This document shows, one piece after another, positions 33,781-43,046 of a stretch of 64,000 nt of DNA. The notes below the pieces were generated by a model, which was not told the DNA's origin, searched no databases, and saw nothing but the letters and a program-made list of their open reading frames with translations. The stretch comes from an uncultured Desulfatiglans sp. (GTDB lineage: Bacteria > Desulfobacterota > DSM-4660 > Desulfatiglandales > Desulfatiglandaceae), in contig LR026961.1 of NCBI GenBank assembly GCA_900498135.1, positions 3,016,192 to 3,080,191 of the forward strand, in the 5' to 3' direction. Each line of letters opens with the position of its first letter. Position 1 is the first letter of the stretch. The position numbers and the translations under genes were made by a program.

Positions 33781-35082
33781 ATGGAGCCGATTGCTATTAA
33801 CCGTAAGGAGGGCAAACTTAGGGTCGCCCCCGAGTGGGCGGACGTTTGCTTTACCTGTGGGACCTGCGCCGGCGGTTGCCCGGTGACCGGCGTCGACGGA
33901 ATGGACCCCAGGAAAGCCGTGCGCATGGCCGCCCTCGGGCTGGATCAGGAGCTGATCGACTCGCGGTTTCCCTGGGTCTGCACGCTCTGTGGCCGCTGCG
34001 AATACGCCTGTCCGCAAGGGGTGGAGATCCTCAAGATGATGCGCCGCGCCCGGACCCTGCGCGCGAGGGACAAGGTCCCCGGCCCGATCCACAAGGGCGT
34101 CGTGATGGATCTGGAAAGGGGGAACAACCTGGGCATCCCGAAGGAGGATTTCCTCTTTCTGCTGGCGGATCTGGGGCGGGAAATGGACGAGGACGAGGGC
34201 TTCCCGGGGTTCTATGTCCCCGTGGACAAGAAGGGCGCCAACGTCTTCGTGACGATCAATTCGAAGGAGCCTTTCGGCGAACCGGATGACATGAAGTTCT
34301 GGTGGAGGATCTTCTATGCCGCCAAGGAGGACTGGACCACCGCCTCGACCGAGTGGGAAGGGGTCAACTGGGCTCTTTTCTCAGGCGACGACGAATCCAT
34401 GAAGGCGTTGGTGGGACGGATCGTCAACCACATGGAGCGCCTGGAGTGCAAGACGCTCCTGTTGCCGGAATGAGGCCACGCCTACTATGCGACCAGGCTT
34501 GGTCTGCAAACGTGGTACCCTGAAGTCTTTGAAAAGTACAAGGTGGTTTCCGTCCACGATCTTCTGAAGGAATACATCGAAACGGGGCGGATCAAACTCG
34601 ACAAGTCGATCCACCACGAGCTGACGACGATCCACGACCCCTGCAACTACGGCCGGAAGAGCCAGAAGGCCTTCGGGCACGGCTATTTCGAGGAGCCCCG
34701 CTGGATCACCCAGCAGTGCTGCGAGAACTTCGTCGAGATGCAGCCGAACCGGATGAACAACTTCTGCTGCGGAGCCGGCGGCGGCGCTTGGGCGATGCCC
34801 TACGAGAACGAGCGGATTTATTACGGCCGCGTCAAGGCGCAGCAGATCCGGGACACCGGGGCGGAGCTGGTGATCGCGCCGTGCCATAACTGCCGGGATC
34901 AGATTATGAAGTCCCTGACCAAGGAATACGATCTGGGGATCGAGACCAAGTACCTTTGGGAGCTGGTGGCCGATTCGCTGATCGTGGAGCCGTGGAGCGA
35001 AGAAGAGATCGAGCAGGCCCGGGCGCTGCGGGATGAGCAGTTCGAGCGGGACGGCATCGATCTCGAAGCGGAGATGTACTAG
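33781..35082 (+). CDS. Selenocysteine-containing HdrD-like Fe-S oxidoreductase (in-frame UGA)
   Basis: One 433-residue gene interrupted by UGA at 34471-34473, best read as selenocysteine 231 (LLLPE-U-GHAYYATR). The Cys version of the same protein is encoded at 57400-58722 (MIMPDCGGGSYGCREG aligns). N-terminal clusters: C23/C26/C29/C33 (CFTCGTCAGGCP) and C67/C70/C73/C77 (CTLCGRCEYACP). The C-terminal half has a CCG-type motif (HDPCNYGRK, NNFCCGAGGGAW, CHNCRDQI) as in heterodisulfide reductase HdrD and DsrK. The frame remains open with normal codons for 203 residues past the UGA. AGGAGGG precedes the ATG. The electron partner is unknown; no cytochrome b subunit is adjacent. Confidence 0.92.
34474..34520 (+). 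promoter_or_regulatory. Putative bacterial SECIS element
   Basis: Immediately after the UGA, GGCCACG/CGTGGT-type outer pairing (CCACG at about 34476-34480 with CGTGG at 34511-34515) encloses an inner stem GACCA (34491-34495) and TGGTC (34500-34504) with a GGCT loop. The apical loop lies about 22 bases past the UGA, the distance SelB needs. Confidence 0.75.
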
Positions 35083-35163
35083 ATCCCTCGAGCGGCGGGC
35101 TTTTCCATGCAGTCCGCAGCAAAATCCTCCGCGTTTAAACGCGGGGAGGGAAGAAAGCGATGA

Positions 35164-35199
35164 AAAGGCCGCAGAGCGATGCTCTGCGGCCTTTGTCTT
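35164..35199. terminator. Strong bidirectional terminator
   Basis: AAGGCCGCAGAGC (35165-35177), loop GAT, and its perfect complement (35181-35193) form a 13-bp stem with TTTGTCTT after it on the plus strand and a run of A/T on the other side. It separates the convergent selenoprotein gene and the tpr-yedE-tusA-dsrE operon. Confidence 0.88.
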
Positions 35200-35233
35200 C
35201 AGTGCGTCCTGCTGAAGGGCGGCACAGTTCTTC

Positions 35234-35727
<494 letters not shown>

Positions 35728-36033
35728 CTAGAAGACGATGTAACGGTCGCAGTCCTCGATCAACTCGCCATGCCTGGCCTGGGTGGCATAGTCCTTTTCG
35801 TCGATGCCCGGAACCGGCGGTTTCAGATGGTGGCTCTCGAATCCGACGTTGCACAGGGCCATCTTGGCGAGGCCTTCAAGTTCGCTGAATCTGGGGTCCT
35901 GCGTGAGCAGGGTGCCCAAGTGGGTGAAAAAGATCGAGACCTCCACGTCTTTCCGGCGGGCGGCGAGGCACAGGTCGATCAGCTTGTCCAGATGCTTGTC
36001 GGAAGTGACGAAGACTCCTAGATGCTTGCCCAT
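35728..36033 (-). CDS. DsrE-like protein 2
   Basis: A 101-residue DsrE/DsrF-type protein (MGKHLGVFVTSDKHLDKLID, KDVEVSIFFTHLGTLL). Conserved-looking Cys residues occur at LIDLCLAARR, MALCNVGFE and EDCDRYIVF. AAGGAG precedes the ATG. It lies 25 bases after tusA in the same direction. Function inferred as a sulfur- or selenium-relay subunit. Confidence 0.82.
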   Translation of the reverse strand: MGKHLGVFVTSDKHLDKLIDLCLAARRKDVEVSIFFTHLGTLLTQDPRFSELEGLAKMALCNVGFESHHLKPPVPGIDEKDYATQARHGELIEDCDRYIVF

Positions 36034-36058
36034 CAGTGACTCCTTTTCCGGATGGAGA

Positions 36059-36298
36059 CTACTTCACTTTGATGTAAAAACGGCTGAATCCCTCATCCTG
36101 CTTTTCGCCCAGATATTCATGTCCGGACCGCTTCGAGAAGGCGGGAAGATCATTGCGGGTGCCGGGATCGGTGCCGAGGATCTCTAGGATTTGGCCGGAT
36201 TTCATCGTGCCGATCAGCTTCTTGGTCTTGAGGATTGGCATGGGGCAGCTTAGGCCGCGGCAATCGAGGGTTTGGTCGGGGGTTACGTTATCTACCAT
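36059..36298 (-). CDS. tusA: TusA-family sulfur-carrier protein
   Basis: A 79-residue TusA/SirA protein. The signature LDCRGLSCPMPILKTKK has the persulfide-forming Cys at residue 18 in CPMP and an additional Cys at 13. TusA proteins pass sulfur, and some related proteins selenium, between donors and acceptors. The start at 36298 has a perfect AAGGAGG; the longer open frame upstream is non-homologous. It is encoded between yedE and the DsrE proteins, a pairing typical of YedE-coupled carriers. Confidence 0.93.
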   Translation of the reverse strand: MVDNVTPDQTLDCRGLSCPMPILKTKKLIGTMKSGQILEILGTDPGTRNDLPAFSKRSGHEYLGEKQDEGFSRFYIKVK

Positions 36299-36414
36299 GA
36301 TGTGTTCCTCCTTCGGATATAATAATAGTGAAACGGGTTGTCGTTTTTCATCGGAAAAGGCACGCTTGCAGCCTTCCCGGAACCAGACTCGAAGATTTCT
36401 CACCCTGCAATGGT

Positions 36415-37617
36415 CTACAAGTCGACGGTGAAGGTGTCCGTTTCCTCGTTCCAGGTAGCGACTACGAAATAGACGAAGAGAAACACCAGCAACAGGATGA
36501 CGGTCCACCGGTACGTCAGGAAATCAGGCAGGAAAACGCGGTGGCCCATGAGTTTGTTCAGGCCCTCCGATGTCATCATCCAAAGCTTGAAAAGCGAGGT
36601 CGAGAGCGCAAAGAAGACCACGGCGATCATGAGCTTGATCTGGCCTTCACCGGCGCGCCAGACCGAGCCGCTGCCGCAGCCGCCCGCCACCACCATGCCG
36701 ACGCCGAAGATGATGCCGCCCACGAGGCCCCCGAACCAGAAGGCCTGAGGCACGTAGACCGATTCCTCCCGCAGGCCGGTCCACTTGAGGGCCGCAAAGC
36801 CGATGACGCTGATCATGAGGCTCAGGGCGATGGCACGCGCCACCTCTCCTTCGCCCGTCATGAAGGGGTCTCTGAAGCCGCGCACGAAGCAGAAACGGCA
36901 GCGTTGAATGATGATTCCAAAAGCCAGCCCGCACAGGAGCAGGCCCCCCTCGCGGGTAAGAGCCTCACGGCTGTAAGCGATGGATGCAGCAACCGCTCCG
37001 ATGAGCACCAGGACCCCCAGGTAGGGGGAGAGATCGCGCAGATGGAGTCCGCCTTTATCCCCCTCGCCGGCCGGCGCGTGTCCGCTCGAGCCCGAGGGCA
37101 GGTGCTCCAACTCCCAGTAAAGGTATCGTATCCCCAGGTAGGCGCCGATGAAGAGCCCGATCATCATGGCAAGGCCGCTCAGCGACAGCGCGCTCAGGGC
37201 GGTGTAAAAGCCGCCTACATTGCACCCGCCTGCCATGGCGGCCCCCACGCCCATGAGGATGCCTCCGACGACGCCTTTGGCCAGTTCGAGCGGGGGGGCC
37301 ATCCGCAGGGCGAACTGTTTCGAGAGGAGCGCCGATGCGAAGGCACCCCATAAAAGCCCTACGGTCAGGATGGAGTTGGTGGAGGTGACGGGGGAGGCAG
37401 TGGGGAAGGGATAGATGCCTACGGCACTGAAAAACCAGTCGCCCCAGTTGCGGAGTCCGCCTGCCACCCCCCAGGGCCTGGCCCAGGCAAAGGTGATGAC
37501 GCTCATGAGCCCGATAAGCACTCCGCCCAGCCAGATAGGCCAGTTTTCGTAAAAAACGGCATGGTAGCCTCGCCTCAAAATGCCGACAAGAACCGGGTTT
37601 CCTCTCTCCTCGCTCAT
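36415..37617 (-). CDS. yedE: YeeE/YedE-family membrane transporter
   Basis: A 400-residue inner-membrane protein with about ten hydrophobic segments and internal duplication. The conserved thiol motifs of YeeE/YedE are present: MAGGCNVGGFYTAL, QRCRFCFVRGFRDP and VAGGCGSGSVWRAGEG. Relatives import thiosulfate (TsuA) or are associated with selenium metabolism (YedE/FdhT). A TusA-like gene directly downstream supports coupled uptake and transfer. Substrate is not determined by the sequence. Confidence 0.9.
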   Translation of the reverse strand: MSEERGNPVLVGILRRGYHAVFYENWPIWLGGVLIGLMSVITFAWARPWGVAGGLRNWGDWFFSAVGIYPFPTASPVTSTNSILTVGLLWGAFASALLSKQFALRMAPPLELAKGVVGGILMGVGAAMAGGCNVGGFYTALSALSLSGLAMMIGLFIGAYLGIRYLYWELEHLPSGSSGHAPAGEGDKGGLHLRDLSPYLGVLVLIGAVAASIAYSREALTREGGLLLCGLAFGIIIQRCRFCFVRGFRDPFMTGEGEVARAIALSLMISVIGFAALKWTGLREESVYVPQAFWFGGLVGGIIFGVGMVVAGGCGSGSVWRAGEGQIKLMIAVVFFALSTSLFKLWMMTSEGLNKLMGHRVFLPDFLTYRWTVILLLVFLFVYFVVATWNEETDTFTVDL

Positions 37618-37635
37618 GGTCTTTTCCCCCTGACG

Positions 37636-38070
37636 CTAGCAGCCTTCATCGTGCATGATCCGAAACTCCCCCGGTTTCGGAGGAGCAGGCATCGCCGGCT
37701 TGGGGGGCGGGGGCGGCGGCGAGGCTTCCCCGCCGGTGTCCGGCGGACCCTCTGTACGCTGGGAGGCCGATGGGAACGTCAGGTCGGCGTTCTGCTCCAC
37801 CTTTTCGGCCAGGCCGAAGAGGACCGCCTGGTCATAATAGCGCCAGGCCTTCAGAGAGGATGGATCGGCCTGCACCGCCTTGCGGAAGAATTCTTTGGCG
37901 TCGAGATACTTACCGCGCGCATACGCTTCCTGGCCGAATCGCAGCATTCGTTCGCACTGCTCCTTGTCGACGCATGGGGTTTTTTCATCGGCCCTGGCGG
38001 CCGTAGGCAGGATCAACAGGCAAGACAGGAGCAACATACCCGGCAAAAACAGCCAGAATCCGGCTTTCAT
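37636..38070 (-). CDS. Exported single-TPR, Pro-rich protein
   Basis: A 144-residue protein with a signal peptide (FWLFLPGMLLLSCLLILPTAARA), a TPR-like hairpin (ERMLRFGQEAYARGKYLDAK and EFFRKAVQADPSSLKAWRYY) and a Pro-rich end (SPPPPPPKPAMPAPPKPG) terminating HDEGC. GGAGG precedes the ATG at 38070. It starts the yedE operon, so it may act in the periplasm with the transporter; no specific function is known. Confidence 0.82.
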   Translation of the reverse strand: MKAGFWLFLPGMLLLSCLLILPTAARADEKTPCVDKEQCERMLRFGQEAYARGKYLDAKEFFRKAVQADPSSLKAWRYYDQAVLFGLAEKVEQNADLTFPSASQRTEGPPDTGGEASPPPPPPKPAMPAPPKPGEFRIMHDEGC

Positions 38071-38418
38071 AGGCTGCACCTCCATTGTTTGGTTGAACAT
38101 CAACGCCCCGGACGGGATTCGCGAATCCCCTGCTTCCGGTCTGCATCTCGACGTGTGATCAAGGGGCAACACCCTCTATCGGCTGCCTGGCCCCGAGGAC
38201 CAGCGCGGCAGATCATCCGTCCATGGACCGGCCTGTACACTGGCCCTGGGAAAAGGGCGGCTGGTCGTCCATCGCAACGATGACGGGTGGATCGAAGCCG
38301 ACTGGTGTGCGGCCTCTTCTTGGGATAGGCGTTTGTTTTTCAAGCACAAAAACTTATTTCTAACGAAAAACGGTTCAAAGGTCAACCCCGATATTACCGG
38401 CAGCACTCCTGAGGGCGG
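38071..38418. other. Non-coding stretch upstream of the tpr-yedE operon
   Basis: About 350 bases. The AT-rich segment around 38325-38375 may carry the operon promoter. No repeat, hairpin terminator or riboswitch that I can support. Confidence 0.35.
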
Positions 38419-38616
38419 TCAATTCAGGGAATGGGGCATTCCCCGGTAGTTGAAGGAAGGTCCTTTGGGATCTATTCCTCGGATTGTCTCAGGCCAGATA
38501 GCGGATTGATTCCGCTTGATCCAGATGTGATAGCATCGGGACAGTCCGGGATCTTTCATGATCCAGGTTTCGCCGATGAGTTTCAATTCTTCGATCATTT
38601 TCCAGTAAAAATGCAT
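38419..38616 (-). CDS. Small hypothetical protein (65 aa)
   Basis: A 65-residue basic protein (MHFYWKMIEELKLIGETWIM ... YRGMPHSLN) with a strong AAGGAGGG three bases before its ATG and a promoter-like sequence about 90 bases upstream (38708-38736). No recognised domain. The expression signals make it a better gene candidate than the neighbouring shadows. Confidence 0.5.
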   Translation of the reverse strand: MHFYWKMIEELKLIGETWIMKDPGLSRCYHIWIKRNQSAIWPETIRGIDPKGPSFNYRGMPHSLN

Positions 38617-38950
38617 GAGCCCTCCTTGTGGATGATGAAAAAAATGGTTTGGTCCGCCTGCCTTCGGAAGGCGGTATCAGCCGCATCTCCCGATGTTCAC
38701 AGCGAACTCTATAGCAGATAGGGAGCCGACAATCAAGCCGTATCTTGTGGATTGATCACCTGAAATTCCTGTATATTGTGTTTCTCCATGCGGCGCGCCG
38801 GGCAAGGAGCCATCACGTCCAGGCGATGGTCGAATAGACCAGGATGCCGCGGCCTTTGGGCGGCGGCGGTGCTGCCTCTCCTGATCCATCGAGCCTCACG
38901 GCGCGGGGTCACAAATCTCCGGCCAGAGGCGGTTCTCGGGCCGCAGGTCA
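38617..38950. other. Non-coding stretch between the small gene and the TraB-family gene
   Basis: About 330 bases with the promoter-like site noted separately. No other supported feature; short ORFs here look like noise. Confidence 0.35.
38708..38736 (-). promoter_or_regulatory. Promoter-like sequence for the 65-aa gene
   Basis: On the minus strand, TTGATT (38731-38736), a 17-base spacer and TATAGA (38708-38713) resemble a sigma-70 promoter pointing at the small gene ending at 38419. Confidence 0.45.
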
Positions 38951-40111
38951 TCAGGCCATGAAGCGGGCCATAAGCGGAATGGCCACGAAGGTGCCGAGGG
39001 AGCTGCCAAGGTTCGTCATGACGACGATCAACAGGATACGGGTGATCTTATTGGTCCAGAAGCCTCTAATGGTCACGATATCTTCTGAAAGCCGTTCAAA
39101 GTCGCTCACCTTCGGCTTGTTCAAGAAGATCTGGACCAGCCCGGCAACCCATCCGGCGGCAATCATAGGGTTGAGGGACGTGAAAGGTGCGGCGATGACC
39201 GCCGTCAGGATCGTCAGGGGGTGGGCGAGGGCCAGGGCGGCGCCCAGGCCGGACAGCCCCGCATTGGCCAGTACCCATGTCTTGATCATGTCGGTGCCGC
39301 CGGTTTTCCCTGAGTAAAAGAATCCAAGAACCATCAAAAGCAGGACCAATGCCGGGATGCCCCATTTCAGAATCCCTGCCAGCGGACTGCGAGGCGGAAC
39401 GATTTCGAGATCCTCGAGCCGGATGGTCTGGTCCCAGGCCCGTTTGATGCCGGGGACGTGTCCGGCGCCGACGACGGCGACCACTTTGCCGCCGGGTGCC
39501 TGGCGGATGCGATGGGTGAGGTAAAGGTCCCTTTCATCGATCAGGATGCGGCGCATCTCTGGAAGGTGAGTTCCCATCTCGGAGAGAAGGCTCTCGAGGA
39601 CGTCTTCCCTTTTCATCCGTTCGATGTCCTCCTCTTCGATATCGTCGACATCGCCGAAGGAGACGAGCATCTGAAAGAGGAGTTTCATCTTGCTCCAGAA
39701 TCCCATCAGGCGCCAGACCCTGGCGAGGGTGATGCGGATATCCCGGTCGGCAAGATGGATCCGAGCGCCCGTCTCCTCGGCGCACGCGATGGCCCTGCGC
39801 ATCTCCTCACCGGGTTGGATGCCGAGCTTCCGGCCGACCCGCTTTTGAAAGGCGCTCAAGATGAGGTTGGCCAGGAGCAGGAACGCCTTTTTTTCCTTGA
39901 TGATCTTGAAAAGGTCGGTGTCCTGCCACGTTTTCTGCTGGGTCAGGGTTTCGTATCGGGCCTGGCACAGTTCTATGCAGACGGTATCGGGCTTTTCTTC
40001 CCGGATAACGTTCTCGACCAGACGGGTGCTTTCCTCGGAGACATGCGCCGTCCCCACAAGGATGATTTCTCTTCCGGATTCGTGTATACGGTAAATATTT
40101 TCTTCATTCAT
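38951..40111 (-). CDS. TraB/PrgY-family membrane protein
   Basis: A 386-residue protein. The N-terminal two thirds is a TraB (Tiki-like) domain: ILVGTAHVSEESTRLVENVI, DTVCIELCQARYETL and VVAVVGAGHVPGI carry the conserved GTAH, E and GxGH residues. The C-terminus has several membrane helices (IPALVLLLMVLGFFYSG, LGAALALAHPLTILTAVIAA, ILLIVVMTNLGSSLGTFVAI). Homologues inhibit pheromone signalling in enterococci or act as membrane-bound proteases in animals; the bacterial role is unclear. Start at 40111 fits the domain boundary. Confidence 0.92.
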   Translation of the reverse strand: MNEENIYRIHESGREIILVGTAHVSEESTRLVENVIREEKPDTVCIELCQARYETLTQQKTWQDTDLFKIIKEKKAFLLLANLILSAFQKRVGRKLGIQPGEEMRRAIACAEETGARIHLADRDIRITLARVWRLMGFWSKMKLLFQMLVSFGDVDDIEEEDIERMKREDVLESLLSEMGTHLPEMRRILIDERDLYLTHRIRQAPGGKVVAVVGAGHVPGIKRAWDQTIRLEDLEIVPPRSPLAGILKWGIPALVLLLMVLGFFYSGKTGGTDMIKTWVLANAGLSGLGAALALAHPLTILTAVIAAPFTSLNPMIAAGWVAGLVQIFLNKPKVSDFERLSEDIVTIRGFWTNKITRILLIVVMTNLGSSLGTFVAIPLMARFMA

Positions 40112-40321
40112 GATAGACTGTATAGGGCTCCTGAAGGGAATGCCGAAAGGGTCGGCGAGGTGATTGGGCTGTGCATCCGGCCGCTGAGATTGATCAGGGC
40201 AAGATCGATCTGCAGCGGCTGCGAGGATGACCGTTTGCGGTCTCGCAGCCGGACAATAAAAAAGTATGGCACATGTCTCCAGCCTTTCCAAGGATTTTGA
40301 TCGAAAGGGGAAAACAGGCGC

Positions 40322-41440
40322 ATGGACAGGTCCGGAGAGGATGAAAGTAGGATGCCGCTCAGCAGGCGCCAGCTGCATCGAGGCGTGGAGGAATGCGTTT
40401 TTCCGGGCGGCGTCCTCCTTGCGGCCAGGGAGGGGAGAATCCTTCTCCTCGAGGCGTGCGGGCGGCTTTCTTCGGCGCCGGCGGAGCCTGCGGTCCGGGT
40501 TGACACCCTTTTCGATCTCGCGTCGTTGACCAAGCCGCTGGCCGCAACCATGGCCGTCATGCGTCTCGTCGATCGGGGCAGGCTCCATTTGGACCAGCCG
40601 CTCGAGACGATTCTCTTCGATCAGCAGGTGCCCGAGGACAAGGCGGGATTGACCCCTCGGATGCTCCTGGCGCATGCATCGGGTCTGAAGGACTGGCACC
40701 CGTTTTATCGGGATCTGGCCGGCGCGCCGGCCGGGGAGCGCAGGCAGGCGGTCCGGCGGGCCGTTCTCGAGATGCCTCTCGTCCATCGTCCGGGACAGGC
40801 GACGCTCTACAGCGACCTTGGATTTATCCTCCTCGAATGGATCGTGGAGCGCGCCGGAGGCATGCCCCTGGATCGCTGCGTCCGAGAGGGGATTTACGAA
40901 CCTCTGGGCCTGTCCGAGGCGTTTTTCTGGGGTGGAGCCGTTCCGGCGCACCGTTCGAGGACCACGGCGGCCACCGAATATTGCCCCTGGCGGGGCCGGA
41001 TGCTTCGGGGGGAGGTGCATGACGAAAACGCTTGGTTCATGGGGGGATTCTCGGGGCATGCCGGTCTTTTCGGTACGGCCCGAGGGGTATACGCCCTGAC
41101 CGACATGCTGGTGCAGCACCTGGACGGCCGGAGAGAGGACATTTTCCGTCCCGGGACGGTGAGGTGTTTTCTGCATCGACAGGACCTCGGAGACGGCACC
41201 CGCACCCTGGGTTGGGATACGCCGTCGGGGGAACATTCGAGCGCGGGGCGTTTTTTTTCACGTCAGAGCATCGGTCATCTGGGGTTCACCGGGACATCCG
41301 TCTGGGTGGATCTCGAGCGGCGTATCGTGGTGATCCTCTTGACCAACCGGGTGCATCCCAGCCGTGAAAACATAGCGATAAGGGCCTTCCGGCCTATCCT
41401 GCACGACACGGTGATGGCCGAGCTTCTGCAGAAAACATGA
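40322..41440 (+). CDS. Serine hydrolase, class C beta-lactamase family
   Basis: A 372-residue beta-lactamase/DD-peptidase-like hydrolase with the SxxK nucleophile at S68 (FDLASLTKPLAATMAVM) and the Tyr motif YSD in ATLYSDLGFILLEW; GHLGFTGTSVWVDLE near the C-terminus holds the third (HxG-like) element. There is no signal peptide, so it is probably cytoplasmic and may be an esterase or peptidase instead of a lactamase. It is divergently arranged to the TraB-family gene. Confidence 0.9.
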   Translation: MDRSGEDESRMPLSRRQLHRGVEECVFPGGVLLAAREGRILLLEACGRLSSAPAEPAVRVDTLFDLASLTKPLAATMAVMRLVDRGRLHLDQPLETILFDQQVPEDKAGLTPRMLLAHASGLKDWHPFYRDLAGAPAGERRQAVRRAVLEMPLVHRPGQATLYSDLGFILLEWIVERAGGMPLDRCVREGIYEPLGLSEAFFWGGAVPAHRSRTTAATEYCPWRGRMLRGEVHDENAWFMGGFSGHAGLFGTARGVYALTDMLVQHLDGRREDIFRPGTVRCFLHRQDLGDGTRTLGWDTPSGEHSSAGRFFSRQSIGHLGFTGTSVWVDLERRIVVILLTNRVHPSRENIAIRAFRPILHDTVMAELLQKT

Positions 41441-41499
41441 GGCGGGCCGAAGTCGTGTGAAGCGGAGCCGGCCCGGCTCGAGAGGAGGTTTTGTGGCAG

Positions 41500-42030
41500 A
41501 TGGGCGAGATTCGAAGCACTTTGGACATTATCATGGAAAAGACGAAGGGGCTTACCCTGACCGAGGAAGAAAAACTGGAGATGCAGGAGCGTGAGCTGCG
41601 GGGGTGGGTGCAGGGTCTGCTGCAGCGCTGCGTCGACGGCCTGATCGACCCGTCGGCCCTGCTGAAGGAACTCGATGAGCAGGATCCCGCCAGGCGCAAG
41701 CGCGCCATCGAGATGATCGTGGAAGGAACCCTCGATCGTCTGGACCCTGAAGGAGACAACTCACGCCTGATCGAGATCGTTCAGGAGGCGGCCGGAAGCG
41801 GCGGCGCCTCTCTCAAGGCGATGCTCGATGCCGGCCGGGACGATTTTTCGCGGAAACGCGAAGCCCACCGGCAGTCGCTCGTGGCGGCCCTGGCGGAAAA
41901 GGGAATCCGCGGGAGTGCCGTCATCCCGAACCTGGAAGCCGACCCGCGCTGGGGCGCCCTTAAAAAAGAGGAAACCGTTGCCCTCGTGAACAGGGCGAAG
42001 GCCCTCTTCCGTCAAGACCGGAATCCCTGA
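41500..42030 (+). CDS. Conserved hypothetical helical protein
   Basis: A 176-residue, mostly helical, charged protein (MGEIRSTLDIIMEKTKGLTL ... TLDRLDPEGDNSRLIEI) with alternating acidic and basic residues suggestive of a coiled coil. GGAGG at 41484-41488 fits the ATG at 41500 better than the TTG at 41491. It follows the serine hydrolase by about 60 bases. No recognised family or function. Confidence 0.75.
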   Translation: MGEIRSTLDIIMEKTKGLTLTEEEKLEMQERELRGWVQGLLQRCVDGLIDPSALLKELDEQDPARRKRAIEMIVEGTLDRLDPEGDNSRLIEIVQEAAGSGGASLKAMLDAGRDDFSRKREAHRQSLVAALAEKGIRGSAVIPNLEADPRWGALKKEETVALVNRAKALFRQDRNP

Positions 42031-42184
42031 ACAAGGGGGCATCCCAAATTTTGAGGTTTGTTCACCGGCCTGCTCGGGCCGGCATCCTTGAAACGGGGGA
42101 ACCTTTCATTGGGGCCGTCGCAGCCGGTAAGATGCGGCCTGGAATCCCCGAACGACCTCGTTCTTTTTTTCGCTGTCCGCTGGA

Positions 42185-42225
42185 TCGAAGGCAGGCGCCT
42201 GTGTGTGCGGCGCCTTCTTGTTCGC
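42185..42225 (-). terminator. Hairpin after yedF
   Basis: GAAGGCAGGCGCC and GGCGCCTTC around TGTGTGTGC form a strong stem beyond the yedF stop (42258). On the minus strand it is followed by AT-rich sequence, so it is probably the end of the selD-yedF transcript. Confidence 0.6.
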
Positions 42226-42257
42226 CGATACCCCGCCAAAAGAGCCGGCGATGCCCT

Positions 42258-42857
42258 TCAGATGTTGATGACCGAATCGGCCAGCTGCATGGCGGTGACG
42301 ATATCGAGCATGTTGGTGGTTTCGCCCACCTCCTTTTCCTGCAGCAGGTCGAAATGCGTCAGACACGTCCCGCAGACCAGGATCGTGATTCCCGCGGCCT
42401 CGAGCTCCTTGAGCAAAGGAAGAACGGCCGATCCCCTTACGGTCATCTTGACGCCGTTGTTGACGAAAACGAGGCGCCAGAGTTCTCCGCCCATCTCCTT
42501 GAGGGTCTTCAAAAAGCTCACCATCAGCTTGGCGCCCAGTTCGTCGTCGCCATGACCCATCTTGTCGTGGGTGACCATCACCATGATCTTCCGCGTCTCT
42601 TCACGGCTGGGTGCATCCGGTGCGGGGGCGGCCTCCGCGTCCCCGGACTTTCGGCCCTCGACACGAATATGCCGCTCTTCCTCCACAGTGGAAACCGTGA
42701 AGCCTTGCGTGCGCAGAAACCGGGAGACGTTTTCCCGGGAGGCTTCACCATCGACGAGGACGGCGACGTCGCGGGACGGGTTTTTTTCGAGCCATTCCTT
42801 GGTCTGGAGAACCGGGGCAGGGCAGGCCAATCCGCGGCAATCGATTTCGTGGGTCAT
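42258..42857 (-). CDS. yedF: Selenium-metabolism sulfurtransferase-like protein YedF
   Basis: A 199-residue protein with a TusA-like N-terminal domain (IDCRGLACPAPVLQTKEWL, Cys 7 and 12) and a DsrE-like C-terminal domain (MVMVTHDKMGHGDDELG, RLVFVNNGVKMTVRGS, ITILVCGTCLTHFDLL). This two-domain layout is the YedF family that co-occurs with SelD in selenium-using bacteria. AGGAG lies upstream. It follows selD on the same strand with a 189-base gap. It may carry selenide or sulfide to SelD. Confidence 0.93.
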   Translation of the reverse strand: MTHEIDCRGLACPAPVLQTKEWLEKNPSRDVAVLVDGEASRENVSRFLRTQGFTVSTVEEERHIRVEGRKSGDAEAAPAPDAPSREETRKIMVMVTHDKMGHGDDELGAKLMVSFLKTLKEMGGELWRLVFVNNGVKMTVRGSAVLPLLKELEAAGITILVCGTCLTHFDLLQEKEVGETTNMLDIVTAMQLADSVINI

Positions 42858-43046
42858 TGCAACACTCCTGAGGCCGGTTTCATGGGGTTGGTGCGTATAG
42901 GCCCGGTGCTCCGCGCCGATCCAAAGCGCCAGGCGTGCCGGAGAAGCGGCCCGAACAGCCTTCCAGGCCCTCGGCTACGTTCACAGGTCGCCTCCTGAGA
43001 AACAGCGTGGGCTGGTCCGGGAAGGGGCGAAACCCTCCCGGGTCCT

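Noticed and set aside
34471-34543. The UGA in the HdrD-like gene as a true stop, frameshift or pseudogene
   Set aside because: The two halves are in the same frame, both keep all cluster cysteines, the UGA falls on a Cys column of the paralogue, and a second UGA-Sec gene (selD) exists in the window.
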